NCBI GenBank assembly: GCA_004556925.1
Contig: SFFI01000024.1
Coordinates: 1 to 16,633 of the forward strand
From: Clostridiales bacterium
GTDB lineage: Bacteria > Bacillota > Clostridia > Saccharofermentanales > DTU023
Reading direction: 5' to 3'
DNA length: 16,633 bases
The translations under genes and the position numbers were made by a program. This document shows, piece by piece, positions 1 through 7,843 of this stretch (the first letter of the stretch is position 1; the number at the start of each line of letters is the position of its first letter). The notes beneath the pieces were generated by a model. That model was not told the origin of the DNA and made no database searches. It saw only the letters and a program-made list of their open reading frames with translations.

Positions 1-99
1 TTTTTCTACCTCGTTTCTTTTTATTCTCAATTACAAATTATACGCAGTAGATTGACCTCTGGCTCTTTCTGCTTTTACACCATTTTAGGGACGTGATCG
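1..99. repeat. Left terminal inverted repeat (perfect 99 bp)
   Basis: These 99 bases are the exact reverse complement of 16535-16633, the other end of the window. Identity is complete up to position 99 and stops abruptly: position 100 onward (AGAGC) does not match the corresponding inner bases of the right arm (CCACC). There is no transposase, target-site duplication or telomere-like motif. The length equals a common assembler k-mer (99), so the perfect match may partly reflect how the contig was cut at a repeat. Related sequence continues inward in imperfect form (107-250), so a real inverted repeat family also exists. Confidence 0.95.
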
Positions 100-106
100 A
101 GAGCAA

Positions 107-250
107 ATGTATATTTGTATAAAAACCGCCCTTTCTGGGCTATTTCACGGATAAAAACTAGCTGAACCTGACTTTCAGAGAATTTAGACGTACAAAAGCT
201 TCAAACTTGTAAGAAATTTGAGGAAGTTGGATGTATTGAATGAAAATGAG
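107..250. repeat. Inner imperfect inverted repeat, left copy
   Basis: Read against the reverse complement of 16270-16415, this stretch aligns along its whole length at roughly 80 percent by eye, starting with 21 identical bases (107-127 against 16395-16415). It includes the CAAACTTGTAAGAAA core at 202-216. In the right arm a segment of about 100 bp (16433-16534) separates the inner repeat from the outer 99 bp, whereas in the left arm they nearly abut. This looks like a dispersed non-coding repeat present in opposite orientations on the two flanks. Confidence 0.8.
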
Positions 251-592
251 AGTGAGAATGAGAATGAGGACTTGGATGAACTAGGCCAGTCTAAACTCTA
301 AGGGAAGGCGTTAAGATGTACTCATAGCTCCAAGGCTCATCACGCGGCATTTTTCTAAGTATTGCCGTGGAGCTTGACCTTTGCTATGGTCCGGCCCAAG
401 ATAAAAAAGATCATGTAAAAACTGCGGAGCATAGGACCAAGTAGAACAAGTAATAATTGCAGAACAATAGAAATATGTAGAAACCCCAGAACAATCGGAC
501 CTTGTGAAAATCGCAGGGTCATAGAGAAACTATAGAGAAACTGCAGAACAAGAGAAAAACTTTGGACAACAAAACCATAGAAAGTGCAAAAA
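251..592. other. Non-coding leader upstream of cbiC
   Basis: No convincing gene. Positions 251-290 are degenerate GAATGAGA-type repeats. A hairpin can form at 326-374: AGCTCCA (326-332) pairs with TGGAGCT (368-374), with an inner CGGCA/TGCCG stem at 345-349 and 363-367. A weak sigma70-like candidate promoter follows on the plus strand (TTGACC at 374-379, 17-nt spacer, CAAGAT at 397-402). From about 410 to 590 the plus strand is purine-rich, with recurring GAAACTGCAGAACA-like words. A minus-strand open frame here (355-729) runs through this low-complexity sequence into cbiC and is not believed. Confidence 0.5.
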
Positions 593-1234
593 ATGAGCCT
601 AGAATTTGAGAACCATAAGCCCCAGGAGATAGAAGGCAGAAGTTTTGAAATTATTGGCCAGGAACTGGCTGCGGCAGGCCTTAGCCTGGACCCCCAACTT
701 GAACCGATCATCAAGCGGGTTATCCACACTACAGCCGATTTTTCCTATGCGGATAGTTTGACCTTTTCCCCTCATGTTGTAACCCAGGCCTTAAGTGCTT
801 TAGAAGCAGGGGCTACCATTGTGACAGATACCAACATGGTAAAAGCTGGGATCAATAAGCCTGCCCTGGCTCAGTTGGGCGGCCATCTTGTCTGTTATAT
901 TTCGGATCCTCAAGTGTCCGCCCGCGCCAAGGCAGATGGCAGCACACGGGCAGTGGCTGCCATGGCCAAGGCCACTGAATTGGAAGGCCCGCTCATTTTT
1001 GCCATCGGTAATGCGCCCACAGCCCTCAAAGCGGTGGTTGATTTATATCAGGCTGGCCTCCTCTCCCCAGAACTTGTTATTGGGGTGCCCGTCGGCTTTG
1101 TAAATGTGGTAGAAGCTAAAGAGCTCCTCATTGCGTCCGACCTGCCTTATATTGTCAACCGGGGGCGCAAGGGTGGCTCCAACGTAGCCGCTGCCATCGT
1201 CAATGCCCTCATGTATCTGTTAACCAGAAAATAA
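593..1234 (+). CDS. cbiC: Cobalt-precorrin-8 methylmutase CbiC
   Basis: CbiC/CobH-family methylmutase, moving the methyl group from C11 to C12 of (cobalt-)precorrin-8 to give (cobalt-)hydrogenobyrinate/cobyrinate, a cytoplasmic step late in corrin synthesis. The 213-residue product has the usual family length and its conserved blocks: RVIHTTADF with the catalytic-type histidine (H45, equivalent to His43 of CobH), TDTNMVKAGIN, IGNAPTAL, GVPVGFVNVVEAKE and a C-terminal RGRKGGSNVAAA. An in-frame GTG at 584 is possible, but the ATG at 593 was chosen because neither has a good Shine-Dalgarno site and ATG is the stronger codon. The gene stands apart from the other cbi genes: it is on the plus strand and ends 95 bp from the convergent end of cbiET. 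The function call is secure; the start is not. Confidence 0.93.
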   Translation: MSLEFENHKPQEIEGRSFEIIGQELAAAGLSLDPQLEPIIKRVIHTTADFSYADSLTFSPHVVTQALSALEAGATIVTDTNMVKAGINKPALAQLGGHLVCYISDPQVSARAKADGSTRAVAAMAKATELEGPLIFAIGNAPTALKAVVDLYQAGLLSPELVIGVPVGFVNVVEAKELLIASDLPYIVNRGRKGGSNVAAAIVNALMYLLTRK

Positions 1235-1269
1235 AGCAAGACAGACAGCGATCAGCTACCCGTCTGCTG

Positions 1270-1363
1270 GGGGAAGTTTTCCGTACAGATTACGCAGAAA
1301 ATGACCAGGCTATCAGAAGAGCTCCTCCTCTACCGACGGCAGTTTTCTGTACAGAGCACGAAG
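1270..1363. repeat. Duplicated 3' end of cbiET in the convergent spacer
   Basis: Positions 1270-1291 and 1338-1359 match at about 18 of 22 bases. The second copy is the last coding part of the minus-strand cbiET gene (encoding VLCTENC); the first lies outside the gene in the cbiC-cbiET spacer and would read VICTENF in the same sense. The spacer therefore seems to hold a decayed copy of the gene end. A small hairpin (CAGAC/GTCTG, about 1247-1275) sits beside it, without a T-run, so no terminator is called. Confidence 0.5.
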
Positions 1364-2613
1364 GTGGGGTTTTCGCCTTTCAGCAAGTGATAAGGGCCTG
1401 CTTTTTGTCCCCTACTCACGGCCAGCTGGCTGAGTTCGAAGGCCAGGCCAAGATCCGACAAGACCTGGCAAGTCTGAGCCAAGGTTTCTAGGGCTATTGC
1501 CGTAATAACCAGGCGAACCTGAGGATTTTTGGCCAAGAGGGCGGTGACAATTTCGGCCATCTTCCCTCCCGATCCACCGATGAAGGCTAGGTCCGGGCGC
1601 GGCAGATCCGCTAAAAACTCGGGGGCAGGTCCTGCTACGATTTCTACATTGCCCAGCTGAAAGCGGCGTAGGTTTTGCCGGATCAAGTCCAGGCCCTCCG
1701 GGTCTTTCTCTATGGCGTAAACCCGGCCTTCATAAGCTGCTAGAGCCATTTCTACCGTGCAGGATCCTGTGCCAGCCCCTATATCAAAGCAAACGTCCTC
1801 TGGGCGAATGGCCAAATTGGCCATAATCCAGGCCCTAACTGCTGATTTGGTCATCGGCACATCTCCACGGATAAATTCTCCGTCAGGAATGCCTGAACGG
1901 ACACGAGAATCATAGGCGGGGTTGTCGACCAGGAGAACAGACAAGGCCTCTTCCGAGCTAAACTGCAGGTCTCGCAACGGCCCCCTTTGCAGATGTTCAT
2001 CTGGCAGTCCCAAGTTTTCACCCAGATACCCCGTGAGATCAGCAAAGCCCTTGTCAATCAGGTCGGCTAGCACCAGGTCTTTATCTGGCCCCAGGAGGAA
2101 AAATGAGCTTGCATGGCGCCTGACGGTGTCCACGGCGGATCCAGTCCGGCCGTGCAGGCTTTTGACGGCTACATCTTGCCAGGGGCGTTTCAACTTGGCA
2201 CAAAAACCTACCAAGCTAGAAATACCAGGTAAGACCGTCAAATCATCTTCTGCAAGGGCCTGGGTTAGTTGCCTTGCGGCGGAATAAAAGCCTGTATCGC
2301 CAGATATCAGGATGGCAATATGCTCAGGCCAGGGCTGAACTTTCGGCCCACCGGCCTTACCGAGCTCACCGACCGCACCAGGCTCATCTAACTCTCCGAG
2401 CTCACCGACCGCATTTACCTCACTGAACTGACTGAGCTGACGGTGAATATCTTCTGCTTTATAGTAGGGATAGGCCTCTTTACTTGTCGCATAGGTATCC
2501 AAAAGCCTTTGCGCTCCGAAGACGAGATCTGCTTCGGCTATGGCTGCCTGGGCCTCCAGGGTTAAGCTAGCCGGACCCAGACCACAGGCCACTAGAGTAA
2601 TTTTTCTTGGCAT
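1330..2613 (-). CDS. cbiET: Cobalt-precorrin-7 C5/C15-methyltransferase (decarboxylating), CbiE-CbiT fusion
   Basis: Fused CbiE (residues about 1-235) and CbiT (about 240-427), the arrangement seen in CobL. It methylates C5 and C15 of the corrin ring and decarboxylates the C12 acetate side chain, using SAM. The CbiE half begins with the tetrapyrrole-methylase GLGP motif at residues 11-14; the CbiT half has GIPDGEF, PMTKSAVR and a class I SAM site, DIGAGTG, at 277-283. The ATG at 2613 is preceded by an AGAGGA-type ribosome site 6 nt away. It is the last gene of the minus-strand cbi operon, 111 bp after cbiJ. Oddity: CbiE carries an extra low-complexity segment at residues about 66-93 with AVGELG twice, encoded by an 18-bp direct repeat (2360-2377 and 2396-2413). 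Confidence 0.95.
   Translation of the reverse strand: MPRKITLVACGLGPASLTLEAQAAIAEADLVFGAQRLLDTYATSKEAYPYYKAEDIHRQLSQFSEVNAVGELGELDEPGAVGELGKAGGPKVQPWPEHIAILISGDTGFYSAARQLTQALAEDDLTVLPGISSLVGFCAKLKRPWQDVAVKSLHGRTGSAVDTVRRHASSFFLLGPDKDLVLADLIDKGFADLTGYLGENLGLPDEHLQRGPLRDLQFSSEEALSVLLVDNPAYDSRVRSGIPDGEFIRGDVPMTKSAVRAWIMANLAIRPEDVCFDIGAGTGSCTVEMALAAYEGRVYAIEKDPEGLDLIRQNLRRFQLGNVEIVAGPAPEFLADLPRPDLAFIGGSGGKMAEIVTALLAKNPQVRLVITAIALETLAQTCQVLSDLGLAFELSQLAVSRGQKAGPYHLLKGENPTFVLCTENCRR
2360..2413. repeat. 36-bp-period in-frame repeat inside cbiET
   Basis: Two identical 18-bp stretches at 2360-2377 and 2396-2413 lie 36 bp (12 codons) apart. In the protein they encode the two AVGELG blocks at residues 68-73 and 80-85, in a loop-like insert rich in Gly, Glu and Pro. 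The period is a multiple of three, so the frame is kept. Confidence 0.8.
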
Positions 2614-2650
2614 CTTCTATCCTCTTTTCTGAATATATCAAACGTAACAG

Positions 2651-2700
2651 ATTAAAAGTTTCGTTTGTAAGGCTAACTAATCAAAAGTTTCGCTTGTAAG
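2651..2700. repeat. Two copies of a 21-bp direct repeat between cbiJ and cbiET
   Basis: Positions 2651-2671 and 2680-2700 match at 19 of 21 bases with a 29-bp period. Both end in (C/T)TTGTAAG and resemble the core of the dispersed repeat in the flanks: CAAAAGTTTCGCTTGTAAGA here against CAAAAGCTTCAAACTTGTAAGA at about 192. They sit in the 111-bp gap between two genes of the minus-strand operon. No promoter or terminator is evident. Confidence 0.7.
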
Positions 2701-2724
2701 AGTCATGGGCCAGATAGGTGTGCC

Positions 2725-3471
2725 CTAGAAGTTCCGCAGCAAATTTTGGATAGCAGAAAGGCTAAGCCCCTGTTCTTCTTGCGGCCTGGCTAAGACGGCA
2801 ACTTGCAGGCCTAGGTCTTGCGCTGCCTCTAGCTTGGCCGCAAAACCGCCAGCCTTGCCGCTGGCCTTGGTCAGGAGGATACCTGCACCTGAGGCGCGAA
2901 ACATAGCCCGATTGAGCTCCCGGCTAAAGGGGCCCTGCATGCAGATGATATGCTGGGCAGGAAAGCCGGATGCAAGGCAAGTAGACAAGCTCTCTTCAAA
3001 AGGCAAGATCCGCAACCAAACCCGGTCCTGGTAATGGTCTACCCTACTTAAACTGATAGCCTCTTTGGCCCCCAGAGTAGAGAAAACCCCTTGGTCGCGT
3101 GTATTCAGCCAGCTGACAAGGGCATCCATATCCGCAAATTGCACGAGTCCTTCCAGGTCATCACATGCGCGTACCAGGCGAATGAGGGGGCTACCCGTGG
3201 CCTGACAAGCTGCCCGTAAATGGGCAGAAACCTGCAGGGCGTAGGGGTGCGTTGCATCAATAACCAACTGGGGCTGTTCCGCGTCCAGCAAGGCTTGCAT
3301 GGCGGCTTGATCAAGCCGCCCTTGGAGAACTCGGACCTTGGAAGTTTCGGCTATTAAGGCTTCACCATATTCCGTGGCAACTAGCAGCAGGCAGGGAATA
3401 CCTAGTTGTCCCGCCTCCGTAGCCAATATACGGCCTTCCGAAGTGCCGCCAAAGATTAAAAGTTTAGTCAA
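2725..3471 (-). CDS. cbiJ: Cobalt-precorrin-6A reductase CbiJ
   Basis: CbiJ/CobK reductase, using a nicotinamide cofactor to reduce (cobalt-)precorrin-6A to 6B just before the CbiE/CbiT steps. The product is 248 residues, normal for the family. It opens with the Rossmann-type MTKLLIFGGTSEGR segment and has the family motif VIDATHPYA and, nearer the C-terminus, LLTKASGKAGGFAAK. The frame is open further upstream (to 3534), but homology begins at a TTG codon at 3471. That start overlaps the last codons and TAA stop of cbiH and has a GGGG-type ribosome site about 8 nt upstream, so translation is probably coupled to cbiH. It is the fourth gene of the minus-strand operon. The function is confident; the TTG start is inferred from homology and spacing. 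Confidence 0.92.
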   Translation of the reverse strand: MTKLLIFGGTSEGRILATEAGQLGIPCLLLVATEYGEALIAETSKVRVLQGRLDQAAMQALLDAEQPQLVIDATHPYALQVSAHLRAACQATGSPLIRLVRACDDLEGLVQFADMDALVSWLNTRDQGVFSTLGAKEAISLSRVDHYQDRVWLRILPFEESLSTCLASGFPAQHIICMQGPFSRELNRAMFRASGAGILLTKASGKAGGFAAKLEAAQDLGLQVAVLARPQEEQGLSLSAIQNLLRNF

Positions 3472-4249
3472 GTGTATAGCCCCGTGGTGTAACCATTTTG
3501 CCCTGGATTGCTTGAGTCTGAGAATTGCCCACAAAAATCGTGGTGAACATGTCAGCCTGGTAGTCCCTTAGATCAGCCAGGCACATCAGTTGGCTTGCTT
3601 CCTCCGGCCGGCCAATTTGCCTTGTGATCCCACAGACTGTATGGGGCGACCGATATTTAAGCAGAATGTCGACCGCTTGGCGCAGGTGATCCACCCTGCT
3701 TTTGGACCCTGGGTTATAAATCGCCAGGCAAAAATCGCCCTGACCTGCGGCTTCCAGGCGCTGACAAATTAGCTCCCAGGGGGTGAGCAGGTCCGAAAGA
3801 GAAAGCACGACAAAATCATTCGTCAAGGGAGAGCCCAAAAGGGCGGCACCAGAAAGAGCCGCACTGATCCCCGGAATGATCTGTATATCTTCCGTGATAT
3901 CTATCTCTTGATAGTCTGGCGCTAATTCATAAATGAGGCTGGCTAGGCCATAGACTCCGGCGTCTCCTGAGCAGACCAAGGCCACACGTTGGCCGGAAGA
4001 CGCGAGCCTAAGGGCTTCCCGGCAGCGTTCTAGCTCCCCTCTCATACCCGTTTGGAAGTAATTTTTATGAGGATAGAGAGGGACTACTAAATCAATATAG
4101 GTCTTATAGCCAACTATAAGCTCAGCTGCCTCTAGGGCCCTCCGGCAGGCTTCAGACATATAGTCCGGGCTGCCTGGTCCCAGGCCTACCACAGTAAGTT
4201 TTGGGCTAGGCGTACTGAAGGTCTTGGCACAATCTAGCTCTTCTTGCAT
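3464..4249 (-). CDS. cbiH: Cobalt-precorrin-3 C17-methyltransferase CbiH
   Basis: SAM-dependent tetrapyrrole methylase that methylates C17 and drives ring contraction of the cobalt-precorrin-3 intermediate. At 261 residues it is close to the single-domain family size. Visible blocks: VVGLGPGSPDYMS (GLGPG at residues 22-26), VCSGDAGVYGLA, IIPGISAALSGAALLG, IYNPGSKSR and the C-terminal TIFVGNSQT. The ATG at 4249 was chosen; an in-frame GTG lies 12 bp upstream at 4261, directly against the AAAGGG that serves as a ribosome site for the ATG. The gene follows the cbiF-cbiG fusion after about 79 bp and overlaps the cbiJ start by 8 bp. CbiL, the preceding methyltransferase of the pathway, is missing from the window. 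Confidence 0.94.
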   Translation of the reverse strand: MQEELDCAKTFSTPSPKLTVVGLGPGSPDYMSEACRRALEAAELIVGYKTYIDLVVPLYPHKNYFQTGMRGELERCREALRLASSGQRVALVCSGDAGVYGLASLIYELAPDYQEIDITEDIQIIPGISAALSGAALLGSPLTNDFVVLSLSDLLTPWELICQRLEAAGQGDFCLAIYNPGSKSRVDHLRQAVDILLKYRSPHTVCGITRQIGRPEEASQLMCLADLRDYQADMFTTIFVGNSQTQAIQGKMVTPRGYTLD

Positions 4250-4328
4250 TTTAGACTTCACCCTTTCTCACTTAATCTTAGTCACTCCATAAGTAGCTGA
4301 GTCGCCATTTGCCATATGTTCTTCGCTT

Positions 4329-6269
4329 TTAGAAGGCAAGCGCGACCTTTTTCAAGGCCAGGGCCACGGTAACTCCCTCGCCTACCAAACGGGGCTGGAT
4401 TAATTGTCCCTGGTTGGCAGCCAAGACAGCAGCCCGTTCAGCCACATTATCTACGCCCGTAATTTTCTCCACAAAGTCTGAGTGGTGGAAGTCACCAGGC
4501 ACATTTTTCAGTTGCGCGGCCGTAAACGTGACATAGGGCAAATTCCAGAATTCATTCGCCTCTAAAATGCCGGCCTCCTGCGCTTTAAGGTCAATCGAGG
4601 CTAAGCCACAAAGCGCCAGAGAATTGCAATCCACTCGGTCTATGGCTTGTTCAATAGCCTGGGAAACCAAGGCAGCCGGCACGCCCTTTTGGCAGCCCAC
4701 CCCCACGACAACCGAGGGAACAAGAATGCGCAGGCAATGAGGCTTCATGGGCGGTTGACTCCTCCCTTCCTTTGCCGGCGCACAAGGACAAGCACTAGCA
4801 GGCAGGCCAAAAGCACCGGCTGGTCCACCTGTGTGTTTCCAGCTGGCATAGATATCCGCCTCAGATAGGTCCTTTGTCTCCGTCAGGCACAGGGGGAGAT
4901 TGCCCTTAATAGGAAAATCACTATAAATCTTTACCGCTTTGCCCGCTAAAATTTGGCTAGATACCCGCTTAATGTCCTCAGGGTTGAGGATGTGATAACC
5001 ATGGGCACGTGTCCAATTATCCACAGCCCAGAGTTGACGACGGTCTGTCGCAGTAGTCACTACCGCCATGGCCTCGAGGACTGCAGCCAGCTCTTCAGCC
5101 AATTGGTTAGCACCGCCCAAATGGCCCGAAACCAGGGGGACCACAAATTGACCAGTTTCATCTACCGCCAAAACAGCTGGATCTAAAGTTTTGGAGTGAA
5201 GGTAGGGGGAAATTGCGCGCACGGCAATACCGGTAGCGCCCACATAGATCAGAGCGGATGACTGCGCAAAATGTTCAGCTGTCCAGGCCTGGAGCCCCCC
5301 CTCTGGACACCGCTGCGCTTGTGCGATGGCACCATGACCTTCTACCCAGCTTACTATTTGATTGGCTAGAAACTGGCCCTGTTCGCTAAAGCTTATAATA
5401 CTCACCTGGGGAGCTATGGAAGGGCTTGCCTCAAAGAAACTTGGACAAGGCCGCGAGGAGCCTTGCTCAAAGAAATTCGGACCAGGCCGCGAGGAGCCCT
5501 GCTCAAAGGAACTTGGCGCAACCACCTGTCGGAAACTCGTAGCAAAATCGGGATCGTACAGCTTGGATCTCGCATAGTCGTGAGCCAGAAAATTCCCCAC
5601 CAAGATGAGGGCAAAATTTTCTATCCCCTCACGGGCCGCAGTTTCCGTCAGCGTAGCGACCGTGCAGGCAAAAGTCTTTTCTTCCGGCCAAGATACCTTG
5701 TAGGCAAGTACGGCCGGGGTTTCCGGCGGATAGCCGCCTGCGAGGAGCTCAGCCTGGACCCTATCGATGTGGCCGGCAGATAAAAAAATAACCAGGGAAG
5801 TCTGGTGCTGGGCCAGCAAGTTCAGGGACTCTTTTTCCGGCACTGGGGTGCGACCTGCGATGCGGCTAATAATCAGGCTTTGACTGACTTCCGGCAGGGT
5901 GTACTCCACCCCTAAAGCAGCCGCAGCAGCCGAAAAACTAGAAATACCCGGACAGACAGCAAAGGGGATACCCTGGGCTTTCAACTGGTCAATTTGCTCT
6001 CTTATGGCGCCATAAAGGGAGGGATCCCCCGTGTGCAGTCGCACACAAAGCGCATCCTGGTCAGCTGCTTCTTGCATGCGCTCAACCACTTCTTCCAGGG
6101 TCATGGTGGCCGAGTTGTAGATTTGGCAATGGGGCGGGCATAGGTCAAGCAGTTCGGGGTTGACTAAGGAGCCTGCATAAATGCACACATCGGCCTGGCT
6201 AAGCAGTTTGGCCCCTCTTAGACTAATAAGATCTGGTGCGCCGGGTCCGGCGCCAATAAAATAAATCAC
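4329..6269 (-). CDS. cbiFG: Cobalt-precorrin-4 C11-methyltransferase / cobalt-precorrin-5A hydrolase fusion (CbiF-CbiG)
   Basis: A 646-residue fusion of two successive activities. CbiF (about 1-250) methylates C11 of cobalt-precorrin-4; it shows FIGAGPGAPDL at 4-14, RLHTGDPSLYGA, CPGISSF and SRIAGRTPVPE. CbiG (about 285-646) opens the delta-lactone and releases the two-carbon fragment as acetaldehyde; it shows YVGATGIAVRAI, VSGHLGGANQLA, TDRRQLWAVDNW and VVGVGCQKG. Start is a GTG directly after the TAA of cbiD, with GGGAG 6 nt upstream inside the cbiD end, so the two are translationally coupled. Two low-complexity inserts stand out: the interdomain linker, with EQGSSRP twice, and a Pro/Ala/Gly-rich stretch in CbiG before VVVGVGCQKG. 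Methylase-hydrolase fusions are plausible because the reactions are consecutive. Confidence 0.94.
   Translation of the reverse strand: MIYFIGAGPGAPDLISLRGAKLLSQADVCIYAGSLVNPELLDLCPPHCQIYNSATMTLEEVVERMQEAADQDALCVRLHTGDPSLYGAIREQIDQLKAQGIPFAVCPGISSFSAAAAALGVEYTLPEVSQSLIISRIAGRTPVPEKESLNLLAQHQTSLVIFLSAGHIDRVQAELLAGGYPPETPAVLAYKVSWPEEKTFACTVATLTETAAREGIENFALILVGNFLAHDYARSKLYDPDFATSFRQVVAPSSFEQGSSRPGPNFFEQGSSRPCPSFFEASPSIAPQVSIISFSEQGQFLANQIVSWVEGHGAIAQAQRCPEGGLQAWTAEHFAQSSALIYVGATGIAVRAISPYLHSKTLDPAVLAVDETGQFVVPLVSGHLGGANQLAEELAAVLEAMAVVTTATDRRQLWAVDNWTRAHGYHILNPEDIKRVSSQILAGKAVKIYSDFPIKGNLPLCLTETKDLSEADIYASWKHTGGPAGAFGLPASACPCAPAKEGRSQPPMKPHCLRILVPSVVVGVGCQKGVPAALVSQAIEQAIDRVDCNSLALCGLASIDLKAQEAGILEANEFWNLPYVTFTAAQLKNVPGDFHHSDFVEKITGVDNVAERAAVLAANQGQLIQPRLVGEGVTVALALKKVALAF
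5431..5515. repeat. 36-bp tandem repeat encoding the CbiF-CbiG linker
   Basis: Two adjacent 36-bp units (5431-5466 and 5467-5502) differ at only a few bases, and a third partial unit starts at 5503. On the coding (minus) strand they give the repeated FEQGSSRP linker between the two catalytic domains. The unit is 12 codons long, so gain or loss of a unit keeps the frame. Confidence 0.85.
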
Positions 6270-7448
6270 TTATAACTCCCACAGCTTACGCAATTCCTCA
6301 GCATCAGGGGACTGGCTGAGTATGCCTTGTCCTAAGTCCGGCGACTTGGTAAAGCAAATAAATGCAGCTTGTACTGAACCTGGCAAACGTCTATCTAAAA
6401 AAGCCTGGATACGCTCGCCTAGTATAGCCATGCTAGCGGCCAAATAGCCAGCCCGCTCTAAAATCAGAAGAGCGGCATCTGTCATAACACAGTGGCTCAC
6501 GGCCTGAAGCGTATCGAGGTCTGCCCCGGCTTGTAGTGCTGCAAACACAAGCATTTCCATGCGGCCATCACCATAGTCAGAATGGGTATTGGGCATGCCA
6601 AGGCCTAACTTGACTAATTTGCCAATATGGCCAACTAACAGGATCTTCTCTATGCCCTGGGAGGCTGCCGTATCAAGCGCATCGCCTAGCCAATTTGAGC
6701 AAACTACCAAGTCTTTCAGATCCAGGTGCAAGTGATCCCTAGCAAAGTCACGGCCATAGTTGCCGGGCACCAGGAGTAATTGATCACTCCCCCTGGCCGC
6801 AAGCTGAGTAATTTCCAGACGGATTGTATCCCGTATGGCCGCTGCACTCATAGGCTCTACCAGGCCAGTCGTGCCAATGATAGAAATACCCCCCGTAATG
6901 CCCAGGCGGGGATTAAAAGTTTTGGCGGCTAATTCCTCCCCGCCAGGTACAGAAATGACAACTTTTGCACCCTGTTGGGCTCCCGTTAGAGCGAGGACCT
7001 CTGCCACAGCAGCCTTGATCATGCGCCGGGGGACGGAGTTAATCGCTGCCTCTCCCACAGGCTGGTCCAGACCGGCTTTGGTCACCCGGCCTACACCCTC
7101 TCCCCCGACAATGACAATGTTTTCACCGGGCGCTTTGGCCAAGGCAGAAGGAGGCGCTTCGGGAAGCGGAGAAACCGTGGCATAAATGTTGTAGCCATCT
7201 GTAACGTCAGGGTCATCCCCGCCATCCTTCTGAACCGCGCAGGTCACGCTCTCCTTCTGACGTTGCACCTGGGCCAGGGGCAGGCAGAGGTCTGCCCCGT
7301 CCGGCAAGGCGATAGTTATCTCCGTCAAATCAGGGCTGTCCGGTGCAAAAAGCATAAGGCAGGCGGCCTTGGCTGCTCCTGTCGCACAGGATCCTGTGGT
7401 GTAGCCATAGCGCAAGAGCTTGCCGGCTAAATTCTTATAGCGATCCAT
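6270..7448 (-). CDS. cbiD: Cobalt-precorrin-5B C1-methyltransferase CbiD
   Basis: CbiD methylates C1 of cobalt-precorrin-5B with SAM in the anaerobic pathway only, so it marks the route as cobalt-early. The product is 392 residues, slightly longer than many CbiD proteins. It has the family's N-terminal LRYGYTTGSCATGAAKAA, then DGGDDPDVTDG, GGEGVGRVTKAGL, an ITGGISIIGTTG block and a GKLVKLGLGMPNTHSDYGDG segment. The ATG at 7448 has a GAGGGG ribosome site about 6 nt upstream. It is the first gene of the minus-strand operon and its stop codon abuts the GTG start of the next gene. No B12 box is visible in the 112 bp upstream on this strand, so its control may differ from that of the divergent cbiK unit. 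Confidence 0.95.
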   Translation of the reverse strand: MDRYKNLAGKLLRYGYTTGSCATGAAKAACLMLFAPDSPDLTEITIALPDGADLCLPLAQVQRQKESVTCAVQKDGGDDPDVTDGYNIYATVSPLPEAPPSALAKAPGENIVIVGGEGVGRVTKAGLDQPVGEAAINSVPRRMIKAAVAEVLALTGAQQGAKVVISVPGGEELAAKTFNPRLGITGGISIIGTTGLVEPMSAAAIRDTIRLEITQLAARGSDQLLLVPGNYGRDFARDHLHLDLKDLVVCSNWLGDALDTAASQGIEKILLVGHIGKLVKLGLGMPNTHSDYGDGRMEMLVFAALQAGADLDTLQAVSHCVMTDAALLILERAGYLAASMAILGERIQAFLDRRLPGSVQAAFICFTKSPDLGQGILSQSPDAEELRKLWEL

Positions 7449-7559
7449 CCCTTTCCCCTCTCTCTGCTATTTGGGCTCCTATACCCGGGCTCCTAGGAAT
7501 GTCTTGATTCATATTCTAGCTGCTTAGCGCTATTTTGGGATAAAAACTCAGTTTTTAGC
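7449..7559. promoter_or_regulatory. Divergent promoter region with a palindrome
   Basis: This gap must hold the start of the minus-strand cbiD operon, and probably also the promoter for the riboswitch-led plus-strand unit. Visible structure: a palindrome TAAAAACT-C-AGTTTTTA at 7541-7557 (8-bp arms), two TTAGCGC words flanking it (from about 7524 and 7555), and a duplicated GGGCTCCTA (about 7467 and 7488). On the minus strand TAGAATATGAAT (about 7508-7519) could supply a -10 element. No convincing complete -35/-10 pair was found for either direction, so the palindrome is only a candidate operator or promoter part. Confidence 0.45.
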
Positions 7560-7796
7560 GCAAGATTTAATTTGCAGACCCAGTTAACCTGTGCTACCCT
7601 TAAATTACTGGAGAAAGGTCATGGAAGACGGGTGAGAATCCCGCACAAGGCCGTTACTGTGTTTCACGCACGGACTCTGAACTTTGCCACTGAGTGTTTC
7701 ACACTTGGGAAGGCCCGGCAGTTCTCTCCGGCAAGTGTTTGTCGCCAGCTCTGGCCACAAACTGCTGGCAGAACGTGATCAGTCAGGATACTTGCT
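7560..7796 (+). promoter_or_regulatory. Cobalamin riboswitch
   Basis: The order of conserved parts matches the cobalamin riboswitch: a GGAA-GGTGAGAATCCC core at 7623-7644, a CCGTTACTGTG block at about 7651-7661, GCCACTG at 7686-7692 followed by CTTGGGAAGGC at 7704-7714, a peripheral hairpin (GCCAGC 7744-7749 with GCTGGC 7764-7769), and a B12-box-like AGTCAGGATACTTGC at 7781-7795. GCAAG at 7560-7564 can pair with CTTGC at 7791-7795 as the closing stem; this 5' boundary is the least certain part. It points to the cbiK/importer unit and should reduce its expression when cobalamin is plentiful. No clear terminator follows, so control of ribosome access is as likely as transcription control. Confidence 0.9.
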
Positions 7797-7843
7797 TTTC
7801 TCCCCACTTTTTTGTCAACTCTGCGGACACTGGAGGAAGGGCA

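Noticed and set aside
355..729. Minus-strand 124-codon open frame near the left end
   Set aside because: It starts inside cbiC and runs antisense through low-complexity purine/pyrimidine-rich sequence; no family features, and cbiC coding evidence is strong.
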